Notes: generated by a model not told the origin, from the sequence alone. Counted from the first letter of the stretch, positions 42,273-51,473 are shown. The stretch: 64,000 nucleotides of DNA from Defluviitaleaceae bacterium (GCA_009786925.1 WRGY01000127.1:113010-177009); one strand, 5' to 3'. Made by a program: numbers and translations.

Positions 42273-42531
42273 CTAAATCCTCCATCAGTTCCTTTACGCT
42301 ATGAAATTGCCTGCTCATGTTGCGACCCATGTTTACATCTTGAATCGCCGCAAGGGTTTCTTCATTGGGGATATTTAACCTCATCTCAAAAGGAATCCCT
42401 CTCGAACGTACTGTTTGCCGTAAAAACACGGTAAGGGCTGTAGACATATTTAGCCCTAATTCATTAAAAATTTCTTCCGACTGCTTTTTTAAGTCTGCAT
42501 CAATACGGACGTTTAGATTTGTGGTTGCCAT
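42259..42531 (-). CDS. dinJ: RelB/DinJ-family antitoxin (90 aa)
   Basis: Ribbon-helix-helix start (TTNLNVRIDADLKKQSEEIFNELGLNMSTALTVFLRQTVRSRGIPFEM) and acidic C-terminus (MEDLDADD) that would neutralise the toxin. AGGAG precedes the ATG. Such antitoxins usually repress their own operon. Confidence 0.92.
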   Translation of the reverse strand: MATTNLNVRIDADLKKQSEEIFNELGLNMSTALTVFLRQTVRSRGIPFEMRLNIPNEETLAAIQDVNMGRNMSRQFHSVKELMEDLDADD

Positions 42532-42866
42532 AGTTTCAACTCCTATTCATTAAGGCCTTAGTAATAGTATATCCAATTCGTTGCAAAATGCCAACACGAA
42601 TTTATACGTTTGCTTTACGTTGTCATTGCGAACAAATGAATCATTGCAATTCACAAGCCCCATTCTCAAACATGAGAATAACCACAATTTCAAGGCAAAA
42701 TCCCAAGTTTGGCATATACGGGATAGCCTTATTTTTTTCGCTAGGGCGTGTAGCCACTATCAAGAGTTGAGAAAATAAATTATAATGACCATATGGAGAT
42801 AAATGAAGAACTTATCATTAAACCCCAATTAGAAATTTTTGACTATGAAGAAACCGCCTGCAAACT
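42532..42866. other. Non-coding stretch between dinJ and the polysaccharide exporter
   Basis: About 335 bp with no supported gene. An ORF beginning at 42793 has no ribosome site and runs antisense into the exporter ATPase gene, so it is not accepted. A TGTCATTGCGAAC motif near 42618 is seen often in bacterial repeats but no second copy was found here. Confidence 0.5.
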
Positions 42867-43598
42867 TTATGAAGTGATAGAAGCTTCATACATCCCGATA
42901 ACCTTTTCTGTCTCACCAAAGGCAATCTGTTTGCCTTTGTCCATCCATAATACCTTGTTGCACAATTGTTTTATTTGTGAAAGTGAATGGGAAACGAAAA
43001 TCGTAGTTGCTCCGTTTGCAATGATTTCTTTCATCCTTGCTTCGCTTTTGCGCTTAAATGAGCCGTCACCGACACTTAGCACTTCATCAAGTATTAATAT
43101 GTCAGGCCGCACTAAGCAAGCAATCGAAAATGCTAATCGCGCACGCATACCCGATGATAGTTGCTTAAAAGGTCTTTCTTGAAAATCTTCCAGCTCTGCA
43201 AAACTGATAATATCGGCATAAGTTTCATTCATAAACTCGCGGGTGTAACCCATTAGCGCACCCCGCAAAAATGTGTTCTCGCGTACAGTCATTTCTCCGT
43301 CAAAGCCTGTGCCAAGCTCCAACAGTGCGCCTATTGTACCCTTCACTGCTAATGTACCTTTTTTAGGTTGCATGATTCCCGACACTGCTTTAAGCAAAGT
43401 AGATTTGCCTGCACCGTTGTTTCCGATAATGCCTAAAAAATCTCCACTTTGCAGCTCAAAGCTAATATCCTCCACTGCCCAAAACTCTTTAGCCTTATAT
43501 TTCCCTTTCACTTTTTGGATAACATAATCCTTTAGTCCGATATTTTTCAAATCACCGATGAGATAGCTGATACCAACATTGTTTACTCGTACCGTCAT
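42867..43598 (-). CDS. Polysaccharide ABC exporter ATP-binding protein (TagH/RfbE-like, 243 aa)
   Basis: Walker A GIIGNNGAGKST (~52), signature QLSSGMRARLAFSIA (~140), Walker B DILILDEVLSVGD; the GIGTGFDGEMTVRENTFLRGALMG-type segment is characteristic of teichoic-acid and O-antigen exporters. No C-terminal carbohydrate-binding extension. Pairs with the permease 12 bp upstream. Confidence 0.93.
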   Translation of the reverse strand: MTVRVNNVGISYLIGDLKNIGLKDYVIQKVKGKYKAKEFWAVEDISFELQSGDFLGIIGNNGAGKSTLLKAVSGIMQPKKGTLAVKGTIGALLELGTGFDGEMTVRENTFLRGALMGYTREFMNETYADIISFAELEDFQERPFKQLSSGMRARLAFSIACLVRPDILILDEVLSVGDGSFKRKSEARMKEIIANGATTIFVSHSLSQIKQLCNKVLWMDKGKQIAFGETEKVIGMYEASITS

Positions 43599-43610
43599 CT
43601 TAATATCCCC

Positions 43611-44390
43611 TTACATATAATAAATAAAGCGATAGTTAAACCTTTTATAGAAAAAAGACCCTATGGCCAGAGCAACAAATGCAGAAAGACCACAAGAGAG
43701 CCAAATGTACCAAGACGGGATAACCCCATATAAAACAATAAGCCTAAAAAAATGGATGTGCGAAAATATCGGATTAAGTAAAAACAATCGTTGCACAGTT
43801 ATAGAAAATCCATCAATACTATAAAAAATAGCTGATAGCCACATCACAAGCAATGTGAAAATATCATATAAATATTGCACATCTCTAAAAAACACATACA
43901 ATGCCGAAAGTATCAACCCGACCCCTATATTAAACACAGTCAATGTAATAATCGGATATAAAAGAAAAATAAATTTCCAATGAAACGGAACGCCATCGAC
44001 GGCGGCAAAAATAAAAAACATAACAAGCATAAGCCCAAAATTCATGAGTGATGCTACATTCTTTGATAATAAAAATAGATATTTTGGTACTTTTATTTTT
44101 GAAATTATGCCTCTATTGCCCAACAGTGATTGCATACCTTGGCTTGTGGATTCTTTAAAAAACGAAAATATTTTTATCCCCGCGAAAACATAAATTACAA
44201 AATGAGGCATCTCACGTCCAAAAAAATTAATAAATATTAAAGATATGACTAACAAATGAAGCAATGGCCCGAGCATACTCCAGGCCATCCCCAAAATTGT
44301 GCGTTTATATCTCTTTTTAAAATCACGCTTTACAAGCTCTTCGAAGAGAAAATTATATTTTTGCCAACGTGTAACTATTGGTGAGAGCAT
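43611..44390 (-). CDS. Polysaccharide ABC-2 exporter permease (TagG/RfbD-like, 259 aa)
   Basis: Six membrane helices; N-terminal amphipathic segment FEELVKRDFKKRYKRTILGMAWSMLGPLLHLLVISLIF typical of TagG/Wzm. ATG 44390 is chosen because GGAGG lies 10 nt upstream; an earlier ATG at 44420 lies inside the previous gene. Exports the glycan made by the locus. Confidence 0.92.
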   Translation of the reverse strand: MLSPIVTRWQKYNFLFEELVKRDFKKRYKRTILGMAWSMLGPLLHLLVISLIFINFFGREMPHFVIYVFAGIKIFSFFKESTSQGMQSLLGNRGIISKIKVPKYLFLLSKNVASLMNFGLMLVMFFIFAAVDGVPFHWKFIFLLYPIITLTVFNIGVGLILSALYVFFRDVQYLYDIFTLLVMWLSAIFYSIDGFSITVQRLFLLNPIFSHIHFFRLIVLYGVIPSWYIWLSCGLSAFVALAIGSFFYKRFNYRFIYYM

Positions 44391-44395
44391 GAATA

Positions 44396-44812
44396 TTAAT
44401 CCTCCAAATTCCAAATCCAATATATTGATTTATCAATAAGGCAATCCAGCAAGAATGCAACTCGACCGGGCGTGGAATCATTTTCCGAGATATAAAAACT
44501 ACCGCATAGCCCATTATCCTCATCATGAGTAATCGCAAAATCAAATTCCGGGTATATGGATTCTATATTTTTAGCAATACGCTTCATTGCTTCTTGCACA
44601 TTGGCATTAAGACTTATAGATTTATCAAATTCAAGCTTTATGCAAATTCCTTGGTCAGCCAGCAAAACCTTGTACATATAGTAATTGAAGGAAACAGGCG
44701 TTGACATACAATTGTTTTGTTCATCAACCTCCCATTTTAATGAAATAGGCATGGTTAGGCTTAGTTGCTTAATCACATCACTAAAGAATGCTGTCGCAGA
44801 TGCTACTATCAT
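44396..44812 (-). CDS. Uncharacterised protein of the polysaccharide locus (138 aa)
   Basis: Not recognised. Mixed alpha/beta, no signal or membrane segment; Cys and acidic residues in the second half (FAITHDEDNGLCGSFYISEND). Its start region ATATGATAGT and the ribosome site AAGGGG are part of the 22-bp sequence duplicated by the toxin-antitoxin insertion, so before insertion it followed the glycosyltransferase-methyltransferase gene directly. It is 5 bp from the exporter permease start and belongs to the same transcript. Confidence 0.65.
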   Translation of the reverse strand: MIVASATAFFSDVIKQLSLTMPISLKWEVDEQNNCMSTPVSFNYYMYKVLLADQGICIKLEFDKSISLNANVQEAMKRIAKNIESIYPEFDFAITHDEDNGLCGSFYISENDSTPGRVAFLLDCLIDKSIYWIWNLED

Positions 44813-44880
44813 ATCCTTATCCCCTTGTTGATAGTTTTTTTGAAAGTGGTATAATGTGGGCGTTAGGAGGTGCCTTAGTT

Positions 44881-45105
44881 ATGGTAAAAACGAAAAATAT
44901 TAATATTGAGATTGCTCAAGATATATACGAAGATATATTAAACCACTCCCAACTTTTTGGGTTTAGCATATCTGAATTTGCTGTCGATGCACTGCGAGAG
45001 CGGTTGGAGTATCTTGAGGACGTTAATGCACTGCGCAACAGAGATAAAAAGGAGCCTCGTGTTTCATGGGAAAAAGTCCAAAAAGATGCAGGACTGTTGC
45101 TATGA
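44881..45105 (+). CDS. Antitoxin of a RelE-type module (74 aa)
   Basis: VKTKNINIEIAQDIYEDILNHSQLFGFSISEFAVDALRERLEYLE resembles a ribbon-helix-helix DNA-binding domain, followed by a charged tail (RNRDKKEPRVSWEKVQKDAGLLL) likely to bind the toxin. TTAGGAGGTG precedes ATG 44881. It ends in the ATGA overlap with the toxin gene, the usual layout of type II modules. Confidence 0.85.
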   Translation: MVKTKNINIEIAQDIYEDILNHSQLFGFSISEFAVDALRERLEYLEDVNALRNRDKKEPRVSWEKVQKDAGLLL

Positions 45106-45365
45106 GATATACACTGGAGTGGGAGCGGAGAGCTGAAAAAGAATTTAGAAAGTTGGACAAATTGACCCAAAGGCAAATCCAAAAATTTCTAAATGAGGTT
45201 GCAGAAAGTGATAATCCAAGACAAAATGGATATGGATTAAAATATGAGTTGTCGGGATTTTGGAGATATGATATTGGCTCATATCGCGTTATTTGTGAAA
45301 TTGAAGACGAAATACTTGTGGTAGTAGCTGTAAGGGTTGGCCACAGAAGAAATGTATATAAATAA
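45102..45365 (+). CDS. relE: RelE-family toxin (87 aa)
   Basis: RYTLEWERRAEKEFRKLDKLTQRQIQKFLNEV, then YELSGFWRYDIGSYRVICEIEDEILVVVAVRVGHRRNVYK: all the RelE landmarks, including the C-terminal GHRR.VY. It would cut mRNA on the ribosome. ATG 45102 overlaps the antitoxin stop. It is intact. Confidence 0.93.
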   Translation: MRYTLEWERRAEKEFRKLDKLTQRQIQKFLNEVAESDNPRQNGYGLKYELSGFWRYDIGSYRVICEIEDEILVVVAVRVGHRRNVYK

Positions 45366-45405
45366 TTACTAAAGTTGAAAGAATGGAGGCTTGACTATCA
45401 TATCC

Positions 45406-47469
45406 TTATCCCCTTTTTTTCTTCTTTGACCTGACAGCAATTGCTTTTTTGTATAAGGAATATTGTAGCTCGGCATTCTGCATCAACAGCAGCTGATTGT
45501 TAGATAAGTCGTACATATTAGAAAAAAGCTGTGATTCAATCTCTTTTGCAAAGTTGTCATCCATTGTTTTTTGTACGCATGACAAGGCCTTATCCAGCTT
45601 ATGTTTTATTAAATTGCTTTCCTGTGGATTACGTGCTGTCTGGAATGGCGTTTTTGCAATTCGCATTAAAACATTTTTTAATTCATCAGAAGAAGTAGGG
45701 AGTTTTAGGCATCCAAAATATGCTTTATTTTTGGGATAGCCGTTTTCATCTATGTGAGATACTCTGTACCTCTCGTCCGCCCAACCGTCATACAAGACAC
45801 TACCACCCCAACGTGTCGGATTAAGTTCTCCGACTGAAGAAATAAGTATTAAAGATTCTCCGTGTAAAAAGGGTAAAACAAACAACAGGTCAAAAAAAGG
45901 GAGTGGATGCAGTCTGGCACCATCAATCAAGACCATGTCTATTTTTATTTTAGGATTCACATCATCAATATGGCGCAATTTATGAAAACGAAGTTTTTCG
46001 ACATCGTCAGCTACATGCATTATCCTATCAAATGAAGTATCTTCTTCGCTAATATTGCATACCCTGTAAAGATTAAAGTCATCCCGCTTACAGCCTTCCC
46101 TTAACAGCAAGAGCGAATCCATACCGTTATACCCGCCGACTTCAAGCACATTATTTATTCCATTTTCAAAAACAGAAGCATTAAGTAGTCCCAGCATAAA
46201 GCAGACATGGGAGTCTAAACCATCTTGCTCCGGATACAAATCCCTCCCTGTCTTTTCATGCTCGCCGGTTAGAAACAAACCATCAAATCCCTCTGCGGCA
46301 TCATAAATAAAAGGAAGATATTGCCACGCTGTATCCCGGTTAAACATGACGCTTAACTCACACATGGGGTAAATTTCCGGAGATTCTTCGATTTTTTCAT
46401 TTACGGCCTTGTAAACCCAGCTACCCTTGTAATAATTGCCCTCTTGCGCTATCTTGATATATTTTTCTCTGTCAGAGGGCAAAAATTTATAATGTAGGCA
46501 TACCGCACCGAATGGGGTGTTATTGTATTTACGAGGATAAACAACATGAGACGACAGCAAAAAACAATCAGTAAACTTTAATAGAGCAGGCTTATTTGGG
46601 CTTGGGGATTGCCCTTTTTCTTCAACTGAAAAAAGCCGATTCCTCAATGTACCATCTTTATTAAATTTTGTACTACCGTCGAGTCGGTCAAAATAGACAC
46701 AATCCTCTAGGTAATCATTGTCGCTTTTAGTAGCATCCATTAAAATTCCATTTGGATACACATCTATCAACACAGCTCTTAGAAAAGGGAGGTTTTTTTT
46801 ATCAAGTATGCGGATAAGGTTTTGTATATTAAGAACATTAGATGCCGGGTATTCAAACAACTCGTCAGAATCTACTACGATATACCAGCGGTTAGCACCA
46901 TAATGCGCCGCTACACGATTAAACCACCCTGTTTTGCGTGCGGAGTTGTACTTAATATTTGCTCTAAAGCATGATGTATCCGTCTGCTCAATTACTTTTT
47001 CTACCGTACCATCCACAGAGCCGTTATCTATAAAAGCAAAATGCCTCACGCCCAAGTTGCGATAATGTTTCAAAAAATGGTCTATCCGAGTACAGTTGTC
47101 TTTTACAGTTACGAGCAAAATAACATCGTCATCTTTAGGTGGATGTGTAAACGCTTTTAAACACTCTATCGGGTTTGTGTAAAAAGCTTTTATTGCAAGG
47201 ACAGCTTTTTTGAAATCATTATATTCGTGAGTAGGGTCAAATATTATGTCCTCACATTTTTTCACCCAAAAATCTCTATCTGACATGAGCAATGCATTTA
47301 GATTTAATTTGTCTTTTTGTTCATAAGCTCGAATTTTAGACAATGTGCGTTTATTTCTTATCATAACGATAAATTTATTATAAAAAGTCCCATAACTACT
47401 TTTTAGAGTACGGTACATATACAAAGCACCGGGTATACGCCTTATCGTTTTTCTTGTCTGCCAATACAC
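45406..47469 (-). CDS. Fused glycosyltransferase and SAM-type methyltransferase (687 aa)
   Basis: Residues ~95-330 form a GT-A glycosyltransferase of the DUF23/GT2_4 kind (DVILLVTVKDNCTRIDHFLKHYRNLGVRHFAFIDNGSVDGT, WYIVVDSDELFEYP with the metal-binding DSD). Residues ~430-590 look like a class I methyltransferase (NVLEVGGYNGMDSLLLLREG as the SAM motif, IDMVLIDGARLHPLPFFDLLF as Methyltransf_24 core). The tail is helical and Lys-rich. Donor and acceptor are unknown. Its stop codon lies in the 22-bp repeat next to the toxin-antitoxin cassette. Confidence 0.78.
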   Translation of the reverse strand: MYWQTRKTIRRIPGALYMYRTLKSSYGTFYNKFIVMIRNKRTLSKIRAYEQKDKLNLNALLMSDRDFWVKKCEDIIFDPTHEYNDFKKAVLAIKAFYTNPIECLKAFTHPPKDDDVILLVTVKDNCTRIDHFLKHYRNLGVRHFAFIDNGSVDGTVEKVIEQTDTSCFRANIKYNSARKTGWFNRVAAHYGANRWYIVVDSDELFEYPASNVLNIQNLIRILDKKNLPFLRAVLIDVYPNGILMDATKSDNDYLEDCVYFDRLDGSTKFNKDGTLRNRLFSVEEKGQSPSPNKPALLKFTDCFLLSSHVVYPRKYNNTPFGAVCLHYKFLPSDREKYIKIAQEGNYYKGSWVYKAVNEKIEESPEIYPMCELSVMFNRDTAWQYLPFIYDAAEGFDGLFLTGEHEKTGRDLYPEQDGLDSHVCFMLGLLNASVFENGINNVLEVGGYNGMDSLLLLREGCKRDDFNLYRVCNISEEDTSFDRIMHVADDVEKLRFHKLRHIDDVNPKIKIDMVLIDGARLHPLPFFDLLFVLPFLHGESLILISSVGELNPTRWGGSVLYDGWADERYRVSHIDENGYPKNKAYFGCLKLPTSSDELKNVLMRIAKTPFQTARNPQESNLIKHKLDKALSCVQKTMDDNFAKEIESQLFSNMYDLSNNQLLLMQNAELQYSLYKKAIAVRSKKKKRG

Positions 47470-47471
47470 GG

Positions 47472-47822
47472 TTACAGCTCCTCAACGCTACTATCTACAG
47501 CAATACGCTGTGTTAGTGATTTTATTTTTTTGTCCAGTTGAGATATTTTTATCGATTGGAAAAATATTTTTAACAAAAGAATGAAGATAAAAATTAGAAA
47601 CACAAAGTTTACAGGACTGTAAATACCCAGCATACTTGCAAACCAAACCCCTACAGATGGAAAGATAGCCAGAAAAAGTACAAACCAAAAGAAGCATACC
47701 CAAAAAACAGTATCTTCTATCTGCATCTGTGATTTACGGATTTTTCTCATCGTATACCATAATGTAAAAAAACTGACGAGCAAAAGCAAAACACGGATGG
47801 GAATACTAATCATAAAGCTCAT
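47472..47822 (-). CDS. DUF2304 membrane protein (116 aa)
   Basis: Three membrane helices and a helical cytoplasmic tail; YTMRKIRKSQMQIEDTVFWVCFFWFVLFLAIFPSVGVWFASMLGI is the family signature. DUF2304 proteins are encoded next to dolichol-phosphate-mannose-synthase-like glycosyltransferases, as here (5 bp downstream of one), and probably help the lipid-linked sugar pathway. Confidence 0.85.
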   Translation of the reverse strand: MSFMISIPIRVLLLLVSFFTLWYTMRKIRKSQMQIEDTVFWVCFFWFVLFLAIFPSVGVWFASMLGIYSPVNFVFLIFIFILLLKIFFQSIKISQLDKKIKSLTQRIAVDSSVEEL

Positions 47823-47827
47823 ACTCC

Positions 47828-48514
47828 TTACTTTTTTCTAAACCACTGCACAACAAGAATTGAAATACACATGCGTAACATGTAACGCATCGAGTTTGCA
47901 AAATTCAAATAACTCTCTCCTGCTACGCGTTCATGCATAGTTACCGGTACTTCTACCACTTTTGCACCACTTCTCATCAAATACACCAATGTATCAGGCT
48001 CCGGTCCGTAGTTCATGCCCCACGCAAATTTTTCTATCATCTTTTTATTAAACAAACGCATACCTGATGTAGGGTCAGTGAGCTTAGTTCCTGTAGTTAC
48101 TTTAATAAGTAATTGTAATAAACTTGCACCTGCCATACGTAGTGAGAATGGTTTATCCTCTTTTAAAAAACGAGAACCAATTACTATATCTGCATTATGT
48201 GCATCCATAGAATCACATAGGACAGAGATATATTTTGCGTTATGCTGTCCGTCCCCATCAAACTGCAAAACGCCATCATATCCTTGTTTTGATGCATACT
48301 GCATTCCGGTTTGTATTGCGGCCTCCAAACCAAGGTTTATAGGTAAATCTAAATAGCTAAAACAACCTTGTTTGCAGGTATTAATAGTGCAATCACTGCT
48401 GCCATCATTTACGATGATATATCTATGACATGAGGCATATTTATTGATGTTTTTCATTACATTTTCGATATTTTCTGCTTCGTTATATGCAGGAATCACG
48501 ATAAGTATTTTCAT
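47828..48514 (-). CDS. Family 2 glycosyltransferase, polyprenyl-phosphate sugar synthase type (228 aa)
   Basis: MKILIVIPAYNEAENIENVMKNI, VNDGSSDCT, DGVLQFDGDGQHNAKYI (DxD) and GSRFLKEDKPFSLRM are the DPM1/GtrB-like motifs. No long membrane extension. Expected to load a sugar on undecaprenyl phosphate for later transfer outside the membrane, possibly by the 576-aa membrane protein of this locus. GGAGG precedes ATG 48514. Confidence 0.88.
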   Translation of the reverse strand: MKILIVIPAYNEAENIENVMKNINKYASCHRYIIVNDGSSDCTINTCKQGCFSYLDLPINLGLEAAIQTGMQYASKQGYDGVLQFDGDGQHNAKYISVLCDSMDAHNADIVIGSRFLKEDKPFSLRMAGASLLQLLIKVTTGTKLTDPTSGMRLFNKKMIEKFAWGMNYGPEPDTLVYLMRSGAKVVEVPVTMHERVAGESYLNFANSMRYMLRMCISILVVQWFRKK

Positions 48515-48520
48515 ATGTGC

Positions 48521-48676
48521 TTACCTCCAAGCCAAAAATGCCCATGCCTCACATTTCCCAAATGCAACAAAAATTTGATACACGCAGGAAAGGGTACTTT
48601 TGCATCGTCGGTTTACATATTCTTCATCAAATTTCAAGACCTGTTCGTCACTGGCCTTTAAAGTTAAATTTCTCAA
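48521..48676 (-). CDS. Possible short ORF between the SMR-type and glycosyltransferase genes (51 aa, TTG start)
   Basis: An ORF LRNLTLKASDEQVLKFDEEY...AWAFLAWR fills the otherwise empty gap: AGGAG lies about 11 nt before its TTG, and its stop overlaps the ribosome site of the next gene. It is not recognised, and may be a remnant of a larger gene or simple chance. Confidence 0.35.
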   Translation of the reverse strand: MRNLTLKASDEQVLKFDEEYVNRRCKSTLSCVYQIFVAFGKCEAWAFLAWR

Positions 48677-48690
48677 GATGCTTTCATCTC

Positions 48691-49047
48691 CTAAACCCTA
48701 AAGCTTGCAATAATAGTGCCTATCACAATTATGCCTACACCAATCCATCGATTAATGGGTACTGTCTCATGCAACAACAACGAAGATAGTAGTACAACCA
48801 AGGGGAAGGCAAGAGCTTGGATAGGATATGCCCAACTTAGCGGCACACGCGACAAAATCAGTATCCAAAGCACAAAAGCAACTCCGTATAATAGCAATGT
48901 CACGTAAACAAGAGGATGACTGATTATCTTAACTAAATCTGCAAAATGGGTGAAATCAAAATTCTTTGCAGTATGCCTCATGACTAACTGACCCGAGACA
49001 AGCATTACGACACTAACCAGACAAAGCACGACATCAAAGGGCTTCAT
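48691..49047 (-). CDS. Small four-helix EamA/SMR-type transporter (118 aa), possible lipid-sugar flippase
   Basis: Four membrane helices with VVMLVSGQLVMRHTAKNFDF, LLYGVAFVLWILILSRVPLSWAYPIQALAFPLVVLLSSLLLHETVPINRWIGVGIIVIGT, the pattern of SMR/ArnE-like proteins. In a glycan locus such proteins often flip polyprenyl-phosphate sugars. ATG 49047 has AAGGAG 7 nt upstream; an ATG at 49089 lies inside the previous gene. Confidence 0.82.
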   Translation of the reverse strand: MKPFDVVLCLVSVVMLVSGQLVMRHTAKNFDFTHFADLVKIISHPLVYVTLLLYGVAFVLWILILSRVPLSWAYPIQALAFPLVVLLSSLLLHETVPINRWIGVGIIVIGTIIASFRV

Positions 49048-49762
49048 TTTGATACTCCTTACAACGTTCAAGATGTGGATTTTGCGCAAGAATAAATGAA
49101 TACAAAGAAAAATTTTTGCCGACTCCTAAACGCTTAACCTCTATGCCCTTAAAAAAGTAGCTGATGACTTCTGTTATTTCTGTGATGTTATTTACATGTT
49201 CATGCTCCATCAAAACTGAATAATCCAAACCGTGTTTGAGCCTAAACTCCAGACCGGTAGTTAGGCTATACCCTATCTTCCACAGAAATCCGCCCTCATT
49301 AGGGACAGAAGTACGCAGCACACCGTCGTCTTTTAATAATAAACCTGCGCGACTAACTACATATGGCAAATCACAAATATGTTCAAATGCTGCACAAGAA
49401 GTAATACGGTCATATTTTTTGCCAATAGGAACATCATCAATTAAGTTATAGGTGTTTTTTATCTTGTCTTTATGCTTACTATTGGAGTATAGAGCAGAAA
49501 AAGGCTCGACTATATCATACACTGCTCCCGGATTTTCATAATCTAACTGATTAAGTGTTCCTGCACCTATTTCCAGAGTTGATTTGTTTTGCGAAGCGTC
49601 CTTTGCTACTTGCAGATGCAACCATGACTCCATACGTTGCGATAATGATGACGCAACTGTCTCCCCGTTTCGATTGCTTTTGTAATGGCTGTCATAAATG
49701 TCCGCATATTGAGGTGGAAGTAGCTTTCGTTTTTTTGGAAATTTATCTATTATCGATGGCAT
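49034..49762 (-). CDS. SAM-dependent methyltransferase (242 aa)
   Basis: Motif I is STLEIGAGTLNQLDY, followed by DRITSCAAFEHICDLPYVVSRAGLLLKDDGVLRTSVPNEGG, a Methyltransf_11-like core. Likely methylates a sugar or cap of the glycan. It overlaps its neighbours at both ends (14 and 20 bp), consistent with tight coupling in the locus. Confidence 0.82.
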   Translation of the reverse strand: MPSIIDKFPKKRKLLPPQYADIYDSHYKSNRNGETVASSLSQRMESWLHLQVAKDASQNKSTLEIGAGTLNQLDYENPGAVYDIVEPFSALYSNSKHKDKIKNTYNLIDDVPIGKKYDRITSCAAFEHICDLPYVVSRAGLLLKDDGVLRTSVPNEGGFLWKIGYSLTTGLEFRLKHGLDYSVLMEHEHVNNITEITEVISYFFKGIEVKRLGVGKNFSLYSFILAQNPHLERCKEYQNEAL

Positions 49763-51473
49763 TATATGACTCCCTCCTCGATTGTTTTATATACAAAACT
49801 ACAACAGGAAGAAACATCCCTACAAAAAATATTGGCAACCCATAACGGTATTCCAACCACGCGCTCGTTAAAAATTTTGTTGCCATAAAGGCAAAAACAG
49901 GAATGTAAGCAATCAACCATTTATACTCTCGCATTAGGAAAACCCATCCTGCACTTACTAACAATAATGCCATCCAAAAGCCATGCCGCCAAAAGAACGT
50001 CATGCCGAAATGTGTCTCTGTTGCTCTGCGCAATTGAGCAAAAATTATTTCGAGATGTTCATTTCTTCCTCTCACAACACCAAAATATTCTGCTGAACCA
50101 CTATTAAAATGCCTCGGCGCGTGGTTAGTGATATTGTTTTTGGGGTCAACCACCCAATAATGCCTTGTTCTGTGTAGCATAGTACTAAACATATACCACG
50201 GATTCCTAACAAATGTATCTGCGTAATTAATTATAAACTCACCTGTGCTTATTTCTCGGAAAACAAATTCACGATTCATCCATTCTCTTCTGCGTGGTGC
50301 CATAGCCTCCGGATGAAATGTATCACGCAAATCCTCTATATTTGGTATGGCATTATTTAACATTTCAAGGCTACTTTCAGAAAGAGTGCCACCTCGATAA
50401 TAAGTTGCCTGCATGTCGTGTAATCCTGCAAAAAACCTTGCAGCATCAATGTTGTAATCCCTAACCGCACCAACAAGTGAATGTATTGGAAAACGAACAA
50501 ACAAAATAAGAGCAATAACTGCTCCCATGCTAACAAGCATTTTCTTCATTTTGTTTTTATAAAACATAACAAGCAAAACCGGGTATATAACAAAAAATAC
50601 AACCATGACATTTGACTTTATGAAATACATATAAACAAGGCACAAGCACAACTGAATGCACAGAGATGTCCGCTGCGCATCACCATCTTGCAATATTTTT
50701 ATTATTACATAAGTAATCCACAAGATGGAAATAGCAACCATAAAATCTGCCATGAGAGTGACCGAAATGAGGCCAATAGGAGGAATCATCGGCAACAAAA
50801 ATGCTACTGTAACTGCGTATTTAAGTTTGAGCATCAATATTCTGCTATGCATATACATCAAAATGCTCGCTGATAGTGCTGAAAAAGCTAAAATTTGCGC
50901 TATTGCGATACCGGCCAATGCCGACTGGGCGTTTGGTGCGAGTCGATAGATTATATGATTCATCAGCGTGTAACCAAAACTAAACCGAGCAAAAAACGTC
51001 CGTACAAAACTTGGCGAATCTTGATACAATATGATGGGATTAAATGCGCGTTGCCACAACATCATCAGTGAAAATGTGATAGCAAAAAGCAAAAGCCATT
51101 TCTTCCAATATGTTTTTTGGTTTAAAAAATCAGACGCGGGTTTTAGGTTTGATAGACGGTTAAACATATCCAGTGCAGACTGAAAAACATAGTACATCCA
51201 TACATACCCTATCAAAAAAATAACAACCCTAACAAAAATACTATATGTTAATATTTCCGACTCTATAAACAGGCCAAAGCCAAAAACGGCAAAGGTAAGA
51301 TAACCATTTGTAAGGACAAATGCGACTATTTCATACCACCTGTCATAACTAAATTTAATTCTTTTTATGTGGAATGCAACACCCAATGAAATAAAAAGGG
51401 CAAGAAACACATTCAAAAAATTAATGGGTATAAGTATAAACAACAAAAAAGAAATCCCTGTAAACATTAGCAT
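49743..51473 (-). CDS. Polytopic membrane protein of the glycan locus (576 aa), possible GT-C glycosyltransferase
   Basis: At least ten membrane helices, with loops containing WQRAFNPIILYQDSPSFVRTFFARFSFGYTLMNHIIYRLAP and, later, a long extracytoplasmic segment (~330-470). The layout resembles GT-C enzymes that use polyprenyl-phosphate sugars, but no decisive motif is visible. Start at 51473 is set by GGAGGGGG 8 nt upstream; 51494 is an alternative. No other function can be assigned. Confidence 0.65.
   Translation of the reverse strand: MLMFTGISFLLFILIPINFLNVFLALFISLGVAFHIKRIKFSYDRWYEIVAFVLTNGYLTFAVFGFGLFIESEILTYSIFVRVVIFLIGYVWMYYVFQSALDMFNRLSNLKPASDFLNQKTYWKKWLLLFAITFSLMMLWQRAFNPIILYQDSPSFVRTFFARFSFGYTLMNHIIYRLAPNAQSALAGIAIAQILAFSALSASILMYMHSRILMLKLKYAVTVAFLLPMIPPIGLISVTLMADFMVAISILWITYVIIKILQDGDAQRTSLCIQLCLCLVYMYFIKSNVMVVFFVIYPVLLVMFYKNKMKKMLVSMGAVIALILFVRFPIHSLVGAVRDYNIDAARFFAGLHDMQATYYRGGTLSESSLEMLNNAIPNIEDLRDTFHPEAMAPRRREWMNREFVFREISTGEFIINYADTFVRNPWYMFSTMLHRTRHYWVVDPKNNITNHAPRHFNSGSAEYFGVVRGRNEHLEIIFAQLRRATETHFGMTFFWRHGFWMALLLVSAGWVFLMREYKWLIAYIPVFAFMATKFLTSAWLEYRYGLPIFFVGMFLPVVVLYIKQSRRESYNAIDNR

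Larger units (their letters stand above)
44805..45415. mobile_element. 589-bp toxin-antitoxin cassette with 22-bp flanking direct repeats
   Basis: ACTATCATATCCTTATCCCCTT occurs exactly at 44805-44826 and 45394-45415. One copy is the end of the glycosyltransferase gene, the other the start of the 138-aa gene; collapsing them restores an ordinary gene junction. Between them are only a RelB/RelE-type pair, on the strand opposite to the locus. No transposase or terminal inverted repeats are seen. Confidence 0.8.

Noticed and set aside
42793-43182. Plus-strand ORF of 129 codons starting before the polysaccharide exporter
   Set aside because: No ribosome site, and most of it is antisense to the exporter ATPase gene, whose motifs are clear.
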